Assembly (NCBI RefSeq): GCF_002160815.1
Contig: NZ_NFLH01000023.1
Span: forward strand, 1 to 39,522
Direction of reading: 5' to 3'
DNA: 39,522 nt
Source of the DNA: Massilimicrobiota sp. An134
Lineage (GTDB): Bacteria; Bacillota_I; Bacilli_A; Erysipelotrichales; Coprobacillaceae
Below the pieces are notes generated by a model, which ran no database searches, was not told where the DNA came from, and saw only the letters and a list, made by a program, of their open reading frames with translations. This document shows positions 7,018 to 14,912 of this stretch, in pieces. Both the position numbers and the translations under genes were made by a program. Position 1 is the stretch's first letter. Each line of letters opens with the position of its first letter.

Positions 7018-8946
7018 CTATTGATTAATGAAAAATGAATCTTCTAAAGAAAATTGAACATTGTCTTCAATCCATTCACGTCTAGGTTCAACTTTATCTC
7101 CCATTAAAACCGACACTCTACGTTCAACCAATGCAGCATCTTCAATAGAAACCTGAATCAAAGTTCTTGTTTCTGGATTCATAGTTGTTTCCCATAATTG
7201 ATCAGCGTTCATTTCACCTAAACCTTTATAACGCTGAACATTATATCCACGCCCTATCTGTTTTTTTGCATTTTCTAATTCTTCATCATCCCATGCATAA
7301 ACAACATCTTCATGTTTTCCATTTTTCTTAGATACCTTATACAAAGGTGGTAAAGCGATATAAACTTTTCCTGCTTGAATTAAACCTCGCATATAACGAT
7401 AGAAGAAAGTTAGTAATAAAATCTGGATATGCGCACCATCAGTATCAGCATCGGTCATGATAATGACTTTTGCATAATTAGAATCATCAGCGTTAAAATC
7501 AGCACCAACACCAGCACCAACAGTATTGATAATTGTACTAATTTCTTCATTTTTTAAAATATCAGCCATTGCTGCTTTTTCAGTATTAATAACCTTTCCA
7601 CGTAATGGTAAAATAGCCTGATATTTTCGATCTCTTCCCTGCTTTGCACTTCCACCTGCAGAATCACCTTCGACTAAATATAATTCTTTTCTTTTTTTAT
7701 CTTTTGACTGTGCCGGAGCAAGCTTTCCACTTAATATCTTTTCAACTTTATTTCCTTTACCTTTTCTTGCTTCTTCTCTCGCTTTTCTAGCTGCATTTCT
7801 TGCCTGTGAAGCTTTAATCATTTTTTTAACAAGTTCATTAGCGGTTTCTTTATTTTCTTCTAAAAAATAATTAACCTGTTCATAAACAACATTTTCAACT
7901 ATATTTCTTGCTTCAGGAGTTCCTAATTTAGATTTTGTCTGTCCTTCAAATTGTAATAATGATTCAGGGATTTTAACCGATATAACAGCAGTCAGCCCTT
8001 CTCTTACATCACTACCCTCAAGGTTTTTATCTTTCGGTTTTAATAATCCATATTTTCTGGCATACTCATTGAAAACTTTCGTAAAGCCAGAACGGAATCC
8101 TGTTTCATGTGTTCCACCATCACCAGTTCTTACTAAATTAACAAAAGAAATCAGATTTTCCTGATATCCATCTGTGATTTGAAAAGAAATCTCAACTTCA
8201 ATAGGATGAGAAGCATCATCAAATGATACTGTAGAATGAAGTGTCTTTTTATCATAATTCAAATATTCAATAAAAGCTTCTAATCCATTTTCATATTGAA
8301 ATGAATCATGTTTCCCAGTTCTTTCATCAATAACATTCATCTCAATTCCTTTTAATAAGAAGGCACTTTCTCTTAATCGTTCACAGATTGTTGAGTAATT
8401 GAATTCAACTGTCGAAAAAATATTCTGATTCGGTTTAAAATGAATGATTGTTCCAGTGCGAGACGTTTTACCAATGACCTTTAAAGGTGAAATGATTTTA
8501 GCTCCATCTTCAAAGCGTTGTTGATGAATTTTACCATCACGATAAACTGTAACTTCTAACCATTCACTCAAAGCATTCACAACAGACGATCCAACACCAT
8601 GTAAACCACCAGATGTTTTATAACCACCATCTTCACTAAACTTACCACCAGCATGTAATATCGTTAAAATAACTTCTGTTGTAGGCTTACCAGAAGCATG
8701 CATACCTGTTGGCATTCCACGCCCTTCGTCCTCAACACGAATACTATTATCATTTCCAATTGTGACAGTGATTTTTTTACCAAATCCAGCAAGTGCTTCA
8801 TCAATAGAATTATCAACAATTTCCCATACAAGATGGTGTAAACCTCTTGAATCTGTTGAACCTATATACATACCTGGACGCTTTCTGACAGCTTCTAGTC
8901 CCTCAAGAATTTGAATGTTAGATTCATCATAGTGATTTGCTTTCAT
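7018..8946 (-). CDS. parE: DNA topoisomerase IV subunit B
   Basis: A 642-aa GHKL ATPase subunit. The N-terminal ATP site has EIVDNSIDEALAG, DEGRGMP and TSGGLHGVGSSVVNA. The Toprim metal site has VEGDSAGGSAKQGRDR and DADTDGAHI, and the C-terminal part carries QRYKGLGEMN. Pairing with parC and 642 aa favour ParE over GyrB. An AGGAGG ribosome-binding site lies seven bases before ATG, and a TATAAT box is visible further upstream in the parE-plsY gap, but its -35 is weak. parE and parC form a two-gene operon. Confidence 0.95.
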   Translation of the reverse strand: MKANHYDESNIQILEGLEAVRKRPGMYIGSTDSRGLHHLVWEIVDNSIDEALAGFGKKITVTIGNDNSIRVEDEGRGMPTGMHASGKPTTEVILTILHAGGKFSEDGGYKTSGGLHGVGSSVVNALSEWLEVTVYRDGKIHQQRFEDGAKIISPLKVIGKTSRTGTIIHFKPNQNIFSTVEFNYSTICERLRESAFLLKGIEMNVIDERTGKHDSFQYENGLEAFIEYLNYDKKTLHSTVSFDDASHPIEVEISFQITDGYQENLISFVNLVRTGDGGTHETGFRSGFTKVFNEYARKYGLLKPKDKNLEGSDVREGLTAVISVKIPESLLQFEGQTKSKLGTPEARNIVENVVYEQVNYFLEENKETANELVKKMIKASQARNAARKAREEARKGKGNKVEKILSGKLAPAQSKDKKRKELYLVEGDSAGGSAKQGRDRKYQAILPLRGKVINTEKAAMADILKNEEISTIINTVGAGVGADFNADDSNYAKVIIMTDADTDGAHIQILLLTFFYRYMRGLIQAGKVYIALPPLYKVSKKNGKHEDVVYAWDDEELENAKKQIGRGYNVQRYKGLGEMNADQLWETTMNPETRTLIQVSIEDAALVERRVSVLMGDKVEPRREWIEDNVQFSLEDSFFINQ

Positions 8947-9057
8947 ATCTGATTTCCTCCTTTTCCAACTTTATAATTATATCAAAAACTATTTGATATT
9001 GCTAGAGAATTCATATCATAGCAAATTTCTAGAATTTTCGCAAATCTTTTAAAAAAA

Positions 9058-9085
9058 TTGATTTTTCTCCTTTTTTATGTATAAT
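9058..9085 (+). promoter_or_regulatory. Sigma-A promoter of plsY
   Basis: TTGATT at 9058-9063, a 16-base spacer, and TATAAT at 9080-9085. The predicted start is about 9092, immediately before the GGGGAAG ribosome-binding site, which would give a leader of roughly 15 bases. Confidence 0.65.
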
Positions 9086-9106
9086 AAAGCTCGGGGAAGT
9101 GAAAAA

Positions 9107-9715
9107 ATGAATATATTAATATATTTACTATTAATTTTAATGGGATATTTATACGGCTCAATACCATTTGCCTTAGTTATAGGAAAACTATTTTATCATA
9201 CTGATGTAAGAAATAGTGGCTCTGGTAATTTAGGTGGAACCAATGCTGGAAGAGTTCTAGGAAAAAAAGCAGGACTATCAGTTATTATATTAGATGCTTC
9301 TAAGTGCTGTATTTCTATTCTTATTGCTGGAACAGTTGCCAAATATATGGAACTTGATATGAATATTATTTACCCATGTGCTTTAGCATGTGTGATAGGA
9401 CACTGTTATCCTATCTTTGCTGGATTTAGAGGAGGAAAAGCTGTATCAGTCGCTATTGGGTATGCATTAATGACAAATATTTATGCATTTTGTATTGCAT
9501 TGGTTATTTTCTTGCTTACATTAAAGATTTCAAAATATGTTTCTTTAGCATCAATTCTTGGAGCAATATCAATTGCAGTTATATCTCCTTTTTTAGGTTA
9601 CAGCACAATTGGTATTATCACGAATATATGTATAGTTGCTTTACTTGTCTATAAACATAGAAGTAATATTCAAAGATTAAGAAATGGTACTGAAAATAAA
9701 ATTACATGGATGTAA
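9107..9715 (+). CDS. plsY: Acyl-phosphate:glycerol-3-phosphate acyltransferase PlsY
   Basis: A membrane enzyme making the first acylation step of phospholipid synthesis, transferring acyl groups from acyl-phosphate to glycerol-3-phosphate. The PlsY signatures are visible: YGSIPFALVIGK, SGNLGGTNAGRVLGKKAG, and the HCYPIFAGFRGGKAVS loop. About five transmembrane segments are expected. The start is placed at ATG 9107 because GGGGAAGTG lies 5-14 bases upstream; an earlier in-frame ATG at 9077 would lie within the promoter. The length is then 202 aa, normal for PlsY. It diverges from parE and ends in a bidirectional terminator shared with the phosphatase gene. Confidence 0.94.
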   Translation: MNILIYLLLILMGYLYGSIPFALVIGKLFYHTDVRNSGSGNLGGTNAGRVLGKKAGLSVIILDASKCCISILIAGTVAKYMELDMNIIYPCALACVIGHCYPIFAGFRGGKAVSVAIGYALMTNIYAFCIALVIFLLTLKISKYVSLASILGAISIAVISPFLGYSTIGIITNICIVALLVYKHRSNIQRLRNGTENKITWM

Positions 9716-9748
9716 AAACCTGAATGTTTTTTTAACACTCAGGTTTTT
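9714..9748. terminator. Bidirectional terminator between plsY and the phosphatase gene
   Basis: AAAAACCTGA (9714-9723) pairs perfectly with TCAGGTTTTT (9739-9748). The stem extends inward by TGTT/AACA after one mismatch. U-runs follow on both strands, so it can stop plsY and the convergent phosphatase gene. Confidence 0.85.
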
Positions 9749-10388
9749 ATTTTGCAAAACTTGCATGCATAACATGCGGTAAAAAATGATGATCGTTATA
9801 AGATAAAACTTGATAAATGCCATCATGTTCTTCAATACACGTTAAAGAGCATCCTTCAACAATCTGTTGATTGATTTTTACGAAATCTTTTTTGTCTAAT
9901 TGTAAAATAACAGCCATAAAAATTACAAAACACATTCCATGAGTAACAATAAAGATTTGACTATCTGAGTCCATTTGTTTTAAATCATTCAAAAAACTTT
10001 TGACTCTTGTCATGACTTCATCATAACTTTCACCTTGTGGAATTCTCTCAAACAACTCTGGTTGATTCCATAACTGGTGATATAATTCGTGCTGATTTTT
10101 TAATAAATCAGCAATTTTTTGTCCTTCAAAAACTCCAAAATTCATTTCCATCAAACGATCATCAGTTATTACTTTTTCTTGACCAAATAATAAACAAGCT
10201 GTCTGATAGGCACGTGGTATGGGACTAGAGTAAACACAATCAAATTGCAAAGCATTATCTGTGAGATATTTTTTTAAGGCAAGAGCATTATCAATACCTT
10301 CTTGAGTCAATGGGGAATCTAAACGTCCCTGCAACCTTTTTTGTTCATTCCAAAGAGTTTTAGAATGACGTGTTATATATATCTTCAT
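9747..10388 (-). CDS. Histidine phosphatase superfamily (phosphoglycerate mutase-like) protein
   Basis: A 213-aa branch 1 histidine phosphatase. The phosphoacceptor motif is TRHSKT (RHS rather than RHG) at residues 6-11, with LQGRLDSPLTQEG, SSPIPRAYQTA, the acid residue in EMNFGVFEGQ, and the second catalytic histidine in VTHGM. These features support a phosphatase or mutase reaction but not a specific substrate; GpmB-like, PhoE-like or cobalamin-pathway roles cannot be told apart. It lies 24 bases after yneF, with the yneF terminator in between. No Shine-Dalgarno sequence is visible before its ATG, which is odd for this segment. Confidence 0.8.
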   Translation of the reverse strand: MKIYITRHSKTLWNEQKRLQGRLDSPLTQEGIDNALALKKYLTDNALQFDCVYSSPIPRAYQTACLLFGQEKVITDDRLMEMNFGVFEGQKIADLLKNQHELYHQLWNQPELFERIPQGESYDEVMTRVKSFLNDLKQMDSDSQIFIVTHGMCFVIFMAVILQLDKKDFVKINQQIVEGCSLTCIEEHDGIYQVLSYNDHHFLPHVMHASFAK

Positions 10389-10391
10389 ATA

Positions 10392-10418
10392 CGAAAAAAT
10401 AAGGGATATCCCTTATTT
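10392..10418 (-). terminator. Terminator after yneF
   Basis: A 22-base perfect palindrome at 10397-10418 (9-bp stem AAATAAGGG/CCCTTATTT with a 4-base loop) is followed on the - strand by a run of six T. It overlaps the yneF stop and lies directly upstream of the phosphatase start codon. Confidence 0.8.
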
Positions 10419-10613
10419 ATATTGATCATTAATGCTTTTCATAATTCGTTTGATTTGTGTTTCATTAGGTTTACGTCCCATTTCCATAAACATAGCACGA
10501 ATCATTTTTTCATTAATTGGTGGATTCTTCTTTAAATTTCTTTTGAAGAAATAACGAGCAGCAAAGAATCCTATAACAAGACCTATTAAAAGTCCTAAAA
10601 TTCCATATAACAT
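10413..10613 (-). CDS. yneF: YneF (UPF0154) small membrane protein
   Basis: A protein of 66 aa with one N-terminal transmembrane helix (LYGILGLLIGLVIGFFAARYFF) followed by a basic stretch and the conserved tail NPPINEKMIRAMFMEMGRKPNETQIKRIM, the UPF0154 signature. Its function is unknown. B. subtilis has the order ynzC-tkt-sirA-yneF, and the same order is seen here on the - strand, which supports the assignment. Confidence 0.9.
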   Translation of the reverse strand: MLYGILGLLIGLVIGFFAARYFFKRNLKKNPPINEKMIRAMFMEMGRKPNETQIKRIMKSINDQYK

Positions 10614-10673
10614 TTTTCAATCCTCCATTCAATTACCAAATTATTATAACATAGTCCTATGCTTTTTGCAAAA

Positions 10674-11027
10674 TTATTTCGTAATCATATAAAAATTTTT
10701 AGAAAAAGACGATATCATATCATATATATGATGATTGCTACCCTCTTCTTCTATTTGTAAATCATATTCATTCATGATAATTGTCATCTTTTCTTGAGTT
10801 ATAGGATTAAAAAGCTGATGAATTCCATGATAATAGGAATAATGTTCACGTGATTGAATTTTATGTAAAAGTTTTTCTTTTTCGTTAACCATATTAGAAA
10901 AAATCAATTCTATCTGTTTAGTCTTGTACATATTATCTTGTTCCTGATAAACTTGTTTCAAAAAATCAGGATACATATTTACAAATTCCACAAAACGTTC
11001 CTTAACGCAGACAATTTTATATTTCAT
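10674..11027 (-). CDS. Candidate SirA-like inhibitor of replication initiation
   Basis: An unrecognised 117-aa soluble protein, rich in Tyr, His and Glu, with no clear domain motif. The start is set at ATG 11027, which has GGTGAT four bases upstream; an in-frame ATG at 11039 lies before that ribosome-binding site. It sits between tkt and yneF, the position held in B. subtilis by sirA (yneE), whose product binds DnaA at sporulation onset. The N-terminal pattern Y-x4-K-E-x-F resembles SirA weakly. Other sporulation genes in the window make the role plausible, but assignment rests mainly on gene order. A TATAAT box at 11044-11049 shows it can be transcribed apart from tkt. Confidence 0.5.
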   Translation of the reverse strand: MKYKIVCVKERFVEFVNMYPDFLKQVYQEQDNMYKTKQIELIFSNMVNEKEKLLHKIQSREHYSYYHGIHQLFNPITQEKMTIIMNEYDLQIEEEGSNHHIYDMISSFSKNFYMITK

Positions 11028-11043
11028 ATTCATCACCATGTTT

Positions 11044-11049
11044 ATTATA
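11044..11049 (-). promoter_or_regulatory. Candidate -10 box of the sirA-position gene
   Basis: TATAAT on the - strand ends six bases before the GGTGAT ribosome-binding site. A TTGACA lies upstream but at 21 bases, too far for a standard sigma-A promoter. No Spo0A box was found near it. Confidence 0.35.
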
Positions 11050-11073
11050 ATCCTTTACCAATAAAAAATATGT

Positions 11074-11100
11074 CAAAAAAAGAACCTATTACAGGTTCTT
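11074..11100 (-). terminator. Terminator of tkt
   Basis: AAGAACCT at 11080-11087 pairs with AGGTTCTT at 11093-11100, an 8-bp stem with a 5-base loop. On the - strand it is followed by a run of seven T. It overlaps the tkt stop codon. Confidence 0.88.
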
Positions 11101-13072
11101 AAAGTGATAAGTATGTTTCAACAATGTTTTCAACAGTAAAACCATATTTTTGGATAACGATATTGGCTGGAGCACTTGCGCCAAATTGATTAACAGAAAT
11201 AACTTTTCCGTCTAATCCTACATATTTATGCCAACCAAAATCACAAGCCATTTCAACAGCAAGACGTTTTCTGATATGTTTTGGTAAAACCTTTTCTTTA
11301 TATGAATCATCCTGCTGATCAAATAATTCCATTGAAGGCATTGATACAACTCGAACATCTTTTCCTTGCTCTAATAACGCCTTTTGTGCCTGCATAGCTA
11401 ATTCTACTTCGCTACCAGTTGCAATGATAATACCATCTAAATTGTCTTTTTCTTGAGAAACAACATATGCCCCGTGACAAACATCTTCATAAGTTGCATG
11501 AGTGAAATTTGTTACATTTTGTCTTGTTAAGATAAGCGCAGTTGGACAATCATTTGTTTCAACCGCTTTTTTCCAAGCACCACACATTTCATAAGCATCA
11601 GCTGCTCTTATCACTTGAATATTTGGCATCGAACGTAACATTGCCAATTGTTCAACTGGTTGATGTGTTGGACCATCTTCCCCTACAGCAATTGAATCAT
11701 GTGATAGTGGTAAAATAATAGGTAATTTCATTAAGCATGCCATTCTTAATGCAGCTTTGAAATAATCACTAAACACCATAAATCCACCAGCAGCAACCTT
11801 GATACCTTTGTGTAAAGTCATCCCATTCATTATTGCAACCATTGCAAATTCACGGATTCCAAAGAATAAATTACGTCCTCCATAATTCTCACAACTAAAA
11901 CGTTCTGCATCTTTGATAATTGTTTTTGTAGAAGATGCTAAATCTGCAGTTCCAGATAGGAATGTTGGGTTTTGTGCTGCAATAGCATTGATTAATTTTT
12001 CACTTGTTACACGTGTTGCTTCACTTATACCATCTTGATATTCTTCTATAAAAGCAGTTTCATTAAAAGAATATTCATCATTTATATTTTGGAATAATTC
12101 CTGGTATAACTCAGGATATTCTGTTTTATATGTATCCATCATTTTATTCCATTTATTATAAGCACGTTTACCACGATTAAATACATTTTTCTTAAAATCA
12201 TCATAAACTTCTTCAGGAACAAAGAAATTATCATATTCAAATCCATATTGTCTTTTTGCATATTGTCCATCTTCTTCTCCAAGAGGAGCACCATGAACTT
12301 TACTTGTTCCCTGATTTCGAGAACCAAATCCAATAATAGTATTCACGATAATTAAAGTCGGTTTATAAACTTCTTTTTTAGCTTTTTTGATTGCTTTTGC
12401 AATAGCTTCATAATCATTTCCATCTTGAACACAAATGACTTGCCAATTCATAGACTCATAACGTTTCTTTACATCTTCACTGAATGAATAATTTAAAGGA
12501 CCGTCAAGAGTCACATTATTCGCATCATAAAGCACGATAAGCTTTCCTAATGAAAGATGCCCAGCCAATGATGAAGCCTCATAAGTGACACCTTCTTGCA
12601 TATCTCCATCACCACATAATACATATGTATAGTGGTCAATCACTGGATAATCTTTTTTATTGTATCTTGTTGCTAAAAAAGCTTCAGCCATAGCCATTCC
12701 AACAGCCATTGGGATACCTTGACCTAAAGGTCCACTAGAAGCATCAACACCATCTGTCAGTTCTACTTCAGGATGTCCTGGTGTGCAGCTTCCCCATTGT
12801 CTGAATTGTTTCAAATCATCCATTGAAACTTGGAAACCAGATAAATGTAATAGGCTATATAACAGTGAAGACGCATGTCCACTTGCTAAAACAAAACGAT
12901 CACGATTAATCCACTGAGAATGTGCTGGAAAAACTTTATATTCTTTTGTAAATAAGGAATATAAAGCTGGAGCAGATCCTAATACCATTCCAGGATGTCC
13001 TGAGTTAGCTTTATTAATCATATCTATCCCAAGTGATCTAATCGTTGCAATTGATAGTTCAGATTGATTCAT
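11099..13072 (-). CDS. tkt: Transketolase
   Basis: A 657-aa thiamine diphosphate enzyme of the non-oxidative pentose phosphate pathway that moves two-carbon units between sugar phosphates. NSGHPG and GHASSLLY lie in the N-terminal domain, the thiamine-binding motif GDGDMQEG-x-NN spans about residues 155-185, FGIREFAM and HDSIAVGEDGPTHQPVEQLA lie in the Pyr domain, and RTLS-type C-terminal sequence ends the chain. It has its own promoter (TTGATA-N16-TATAAT). The AGGAGG is 12 bases from the ATG because a two-codon ORF, ATG-AGA-TAA, lies between them and shares its last A with the tkt start. It is followed by its own terminator. Confidence 0.95.
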   Translation of the reverse strand: MNQSELSIATIRSLGIDMINKANSGHPGMVLGSAPALYSLFTKEYKVFPAHSQWINRDRFVLASGHASSLLYSLLHLSGFQVSMDDLKQFRQWGSCTPGHPEVELTDGVDASSGPLGQGIPMAVGMAMAEAFLATRYNKKDYPVIDHYTYVLCGDGDMQEGVTYEASSLAGHLSLGKLIVLYDANNVTLDGPLNYSFSEDVKKRYESMNWQVICVQDGNDYEAIAKAIKKAKKEVYKPTLIIVNTIIGFGSRNQGTSKVHGAPLGEEDGQYAKRQYGFEYDNFFVPEEVYDDFKKNVFNRGKRAYNKWNKMMDTYKTEYPELYQELFQNINDEYSFNETAFIEEYQDGISEATRVTSEKLINAIAAQNPTFLSGTADLASSTKTIIKDAERFSCENYGGRNLFFGIREFAMVAIMNGMTLHKGIKVAAGGFMVFSDYFKAALRMACLMKLPIILPLSHDSIAVGEDGPTHQPVEQLAMLRSMPNIQVIRAADAYEMCGAWKKAVETNDCPTALILTRQNVTNFTHATYEDVCHGAYVVSQEKDNLDGIIIATGSEVELAMQAQKALLEQGKDVRVVSMPSMELFDQQDDSYKEKVLPKHIRKRLAVEMACDFGWHKYVGLDGKVISVNQFGASAPANIVIQKYGFTVENIVETYLSL

Positions 13073-13090
13073 TATCTCATTATTCCTCCT
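13070..13090 (-). promoter_or_regulatory. Two-codon ORF overlapping the tkt start
   Basis: On the - strand, AGGAGG is followed by AATA, then ATG AGA TAA, and the final A of TAA is the A of the tkt ATG. The mini-ORF has the closer spacing (4 bases) and the tkt start the longer one (12 bases). Translation of tkt may therefore depend on termination and re-initiation at TAATG. This is read directly from the bases; the regulatory role is inference. Confidence 0.5.
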
Positions 13091-13104
13091 TCTAACACAC
13101 TAAC

Positions 13105-13132
13105 ATTATACACAAAAACACATGAATATCAA
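13105..13132 (-). promoter_or_regulatory. Sigma-A promoter of tkt
   Basis: TTGATA (13127-13132), a 16-base spacer, and TATAAT (13105-13110) on the - strand. The predicted start is about eight bases before AGGAGG. It makes tkt independent of the upstream ynzC leader. Confidence 0.78.
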
Positions 13133-13160
13133 ACAAGATTTGACATAATCTAAGATTTCC

Positions 13161-13376
13161 TTAGTTTTTTCGTTTAGAAGGTGTTATATCATTCCCTTTA
13201 GGATCGACAACTTTGACATGCTGAAGCTGTTGTTTAAACCCTTTACGAAATAAACGAAGATATTCTTTACGTAATTCCTGTTGTCTTTTCTTTTCTTCCT
13301 CATTTAAACCTTCAGTTTTACTTTTTCTTGCAAGAGCATTAATCTCATTAATCATCTCATCACTTATTTTCTCCAT
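13161..13376 (-). CDS. ynzC: YnzC/DUF896 family protein
   Basis: A 71-aa highly charged helical protein: ISDEMINEINALARKSKTEGL, then a Lys/Glu-rich helix and LRKEYLRLFRKGFKQQL, then VVDPKGNDITP, all DUF896 landmarks. Its function is unknown; the B. subtilis relative lies in the LexA-yneA-yneB-ynzC SOS operon. The start is ATG 13376, six bases after AGGAGG; a TTG further up would place that ribosome-binding site inside the gene. No separate promoter lies between it and the U-run of the upstream leader RNA, so expression probably needs read-through of that terminator. Confidence 0.9.
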   Translation of the reverse strand: MEKISDEMINEINALARKSKTEGLNEEEKKRQQELRKEYLRLFRKGFKQQLQHVKVVDPKGNDITPSKRKN

Positions 13377-13389
13377 GTTTTTCCTCCTC

Positions 13390-13551
13390 AAAAAGAAAAA
13401 CCTAAGAGTTTTTTAGATTAATCCCTGGTATATGCAGGTGGGTATCTTGTGTCCAATTTTAGGATCCCTATTCAAGATAGGTTTTCAACACCATCAGACA
13501 ACAGTCAGATTCCCTTATCTATCGTGTAGGAAATACATATATCTCTTAGGT
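13390..13551 (-). ncRNA. Structured leader RNA upstream of ynzC, family unknown
   Basis: A 160-nt non-coding transcript is predicted from promoter to U-run. The ends pair: CCUAAGAG at its 5' end (13543-13550) with CUCUUAGG (13401-13408), followed by UUUUUCUUUUU. Inside, RNA positions 11-18 pair with 116-123, 20-33 with 72-87 (one mismatch, one bulge), and a small hairpin with a UGUU loop lies at 43-58. The closing helix plus U-run looks like an intrinsic terminator abutting the ynzC ribosome-binding site. 6S RNA is one possibility given size, promoter and paired ends, but I recognise no family motif. It could equally be an attenuator or riboswitch-like leader. Confidence 0.6.
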
Positions 13552-13558
13552 CACTCAC

Positions 13559-13586
13559 ATTATAACATAAAAATAAATTGTGTAAA
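13559..13586 (-). promoter_or_regulatory. Promoter of the ynzC leader RNA
   Basis: TTTACA (13581-13586), a 16-base spacer, and TATAAT (13559-13564) with an extended TGT just before it. The predicted start near 13551 coincides with the first base of the paired 5' end of the RNA. Confidence 0.78.
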
Positions 13587-13616
13587 TAGTGAAATCTTTC
13601 ATTCTATAAAATGTCT

Positions 13617-14912
13617 TTATTTTTGTGATTGATTTTGCGGTAAAACAGTAAATGAACTGATATATTGTATATCAAATAAATCTTTTAATTGATTTAAATC
13701 ATCTAATGTTAAACCATTTAAACAATCTATTAATTCAAAAATCATAACACCTTCAAAATAATATCGACTAAACATATTCGCAATAGCTTCAGGACTATTG
13801 AAAACAGATATCAAAATCCCCATTGTTTTTTTCTTTAGACGTTCAAAATCATCCTTAGAAATGGAATAATCATGAATATGTCTAACAAAATCATAAATCT
13901 TGTCTTTCAATTTATCAGGATATAGAGTATCTCCTCCTATTTGTAAGAAACAATAATCTCTTTCTTGTGTAAATTGAGCACTAAAACTATCATTAATCAA
14001 CTCATCTGTTAGCCACTTCTCATATAATGAAGAACTCTTTGCAAAGAAAATATCTAATAATAAGTTCATACCTAATTCTCTTTTTAAACGTTCTTGTGGT
14101 ACTTGTAAAATATCATTTATTTTTAATGATACAATGATTTTAGGCATAGTTACATCCATATATAAAATTGCATCATTTTGTGCTACCTCTAATGGTTCAT
14201 TAACAACTTCTCTTTGAATAGGATTTTCTTTTTCAAAATGCTTATTTTCCTGGTTTCCTCTAATAAGTTGCATAGTTTGTTGAGGATCAATATTTCCTAC
14301 CACAAATAGCATCATGTTACTAGGATGATAGAAAGTATGATAACATTTTTCTAATGTATCTTTATCAATAGAAGCAACTGTTTCAACAGTTCCTGCAATA
14401 TCAATTTTCACAGGATGAAGCTGATATAAGTTTTGAATACTTCCAAAATAGCATCGCCAGTCTGGATCATCATCATACATTCTGATTTCCTGATTGATGA
14501 TTCCTTTTTCTTTTTCAACATTTTCATCTGTTAAATAAATATCTTGTACAAAATCAAGTAATAACTCAATACATTCTTTTTCATGACTTGTTGTGCTAAA
14601 TAAATATGCAGTTCTTGAAGAAGAAGTAAAAGCATTTGTATTCGCACCTAATCTTGCAAAGGCATCACTTGCATCACCATTTTCCATTTCAAACATTTTA
14701 TGTTCTAAGAAATGAGCAATTCCATCAGGAACTTTTATCATTTCAGATTCATGTAGAGGAACAAAAGTCGTATCTATAGAACCAAAACGTGTAGAAAATA
14801 GACCATATGTTTTGGAAAAACCAACTTTAGGTAAAAGATAAACTTTTAATCCATTTTTCATTTCTTCATAATATAACGTTTCCTTTAATGTTGGATATTT
14901 AAATATTTTCAT
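13617..14912 (-). CDS. ymfH: M16 family metallopeptidase, catalytic-type (YmfH)
   Basis: A 431-aa insulinase-like peptidase. The inverted zinc motif HxxEH is present as HFLEH near residues 67-71, with the distal glutamate in KGIINQEIRMYDDDP. The N-terminal FSTRFGSID and the GxxNAFTSSSRTAYLF stretch are typical of YmfH. It overlaps ymfF by 14 bases, so the two are co-translated. M16B proteins often act as heterodimers of one metal-bearing and one non-catalytic subunit. Its substrate is unknown. No convincing terminator follows before the leader-RNA promoter. Confidence 0.88.
   Translation of the reverse strand: MKIFKYPTLKETLYYEEMKNGLKVYLLPKVGFSKTYGLFSTRFGSIDTTFVPLHESEMIKVPDGIAHFLEHKMFEMENGDASDAFARLGANTNAFTSSSRTAYLFSTTSHEKECIELLLDFVQDIYLTDENVEKEKGIINQEIRMYDDDPDWRCYFGSIQNLYQLHPVKIDIAGTVETVASIDKDTLEKCYHTFYHPSNMMLFVVGNIDPQQTMQLIRGNQENKHFEKENPIQREVVNEPLEVAQNDAILYMDVTMPKIIVSLKINDILQVPQERLKRELGMNLLLDIFFAKSSSLYEKWLTDELINDSFSAQFTQERDYCFLQIGGDTLYPDKLKDKIYDFVRHIHDYSISKDDFERLKKKTMGILISVFNSPEAIANMFSRYYFEGVMIFELIDCLNGLTLDDLNQLKDLFDIQYISSFTVLPQNQSQK

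Noticed and set aside
4448-8946. Gyrase A/B instead of topoisomerase IV
   Set aside because: GNNGSID before the catalytic tyrosine is the ParC form, and the parE-parC order and lack of a dnaA/recF context fit topoisomerase IV.
11028-11080. TTGACA with TATAAT as a standard promoter for the sirA-position gene, and a Spo0A box
   Set aside because: The two hexamers are 21 bases apart, too far; no TGTCGAA-type box is visible.
13390-13551. Known riboswitches (SAM, TPP, cobalamin, FMN, purine, lysine, T-box) as identity of the leader RNA
   Set aside because: None of the core motifs of these classes is present; only the AAGGGAA stretch faintly recalls cobalamin leaders, without the rest.
13432-13632. 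Open frame of 66 codons on the + strand
   Set aside because: It lies antisense to the structured leader RNA and its promoter, has no ribosome-binding site and shows no protein-like composition.
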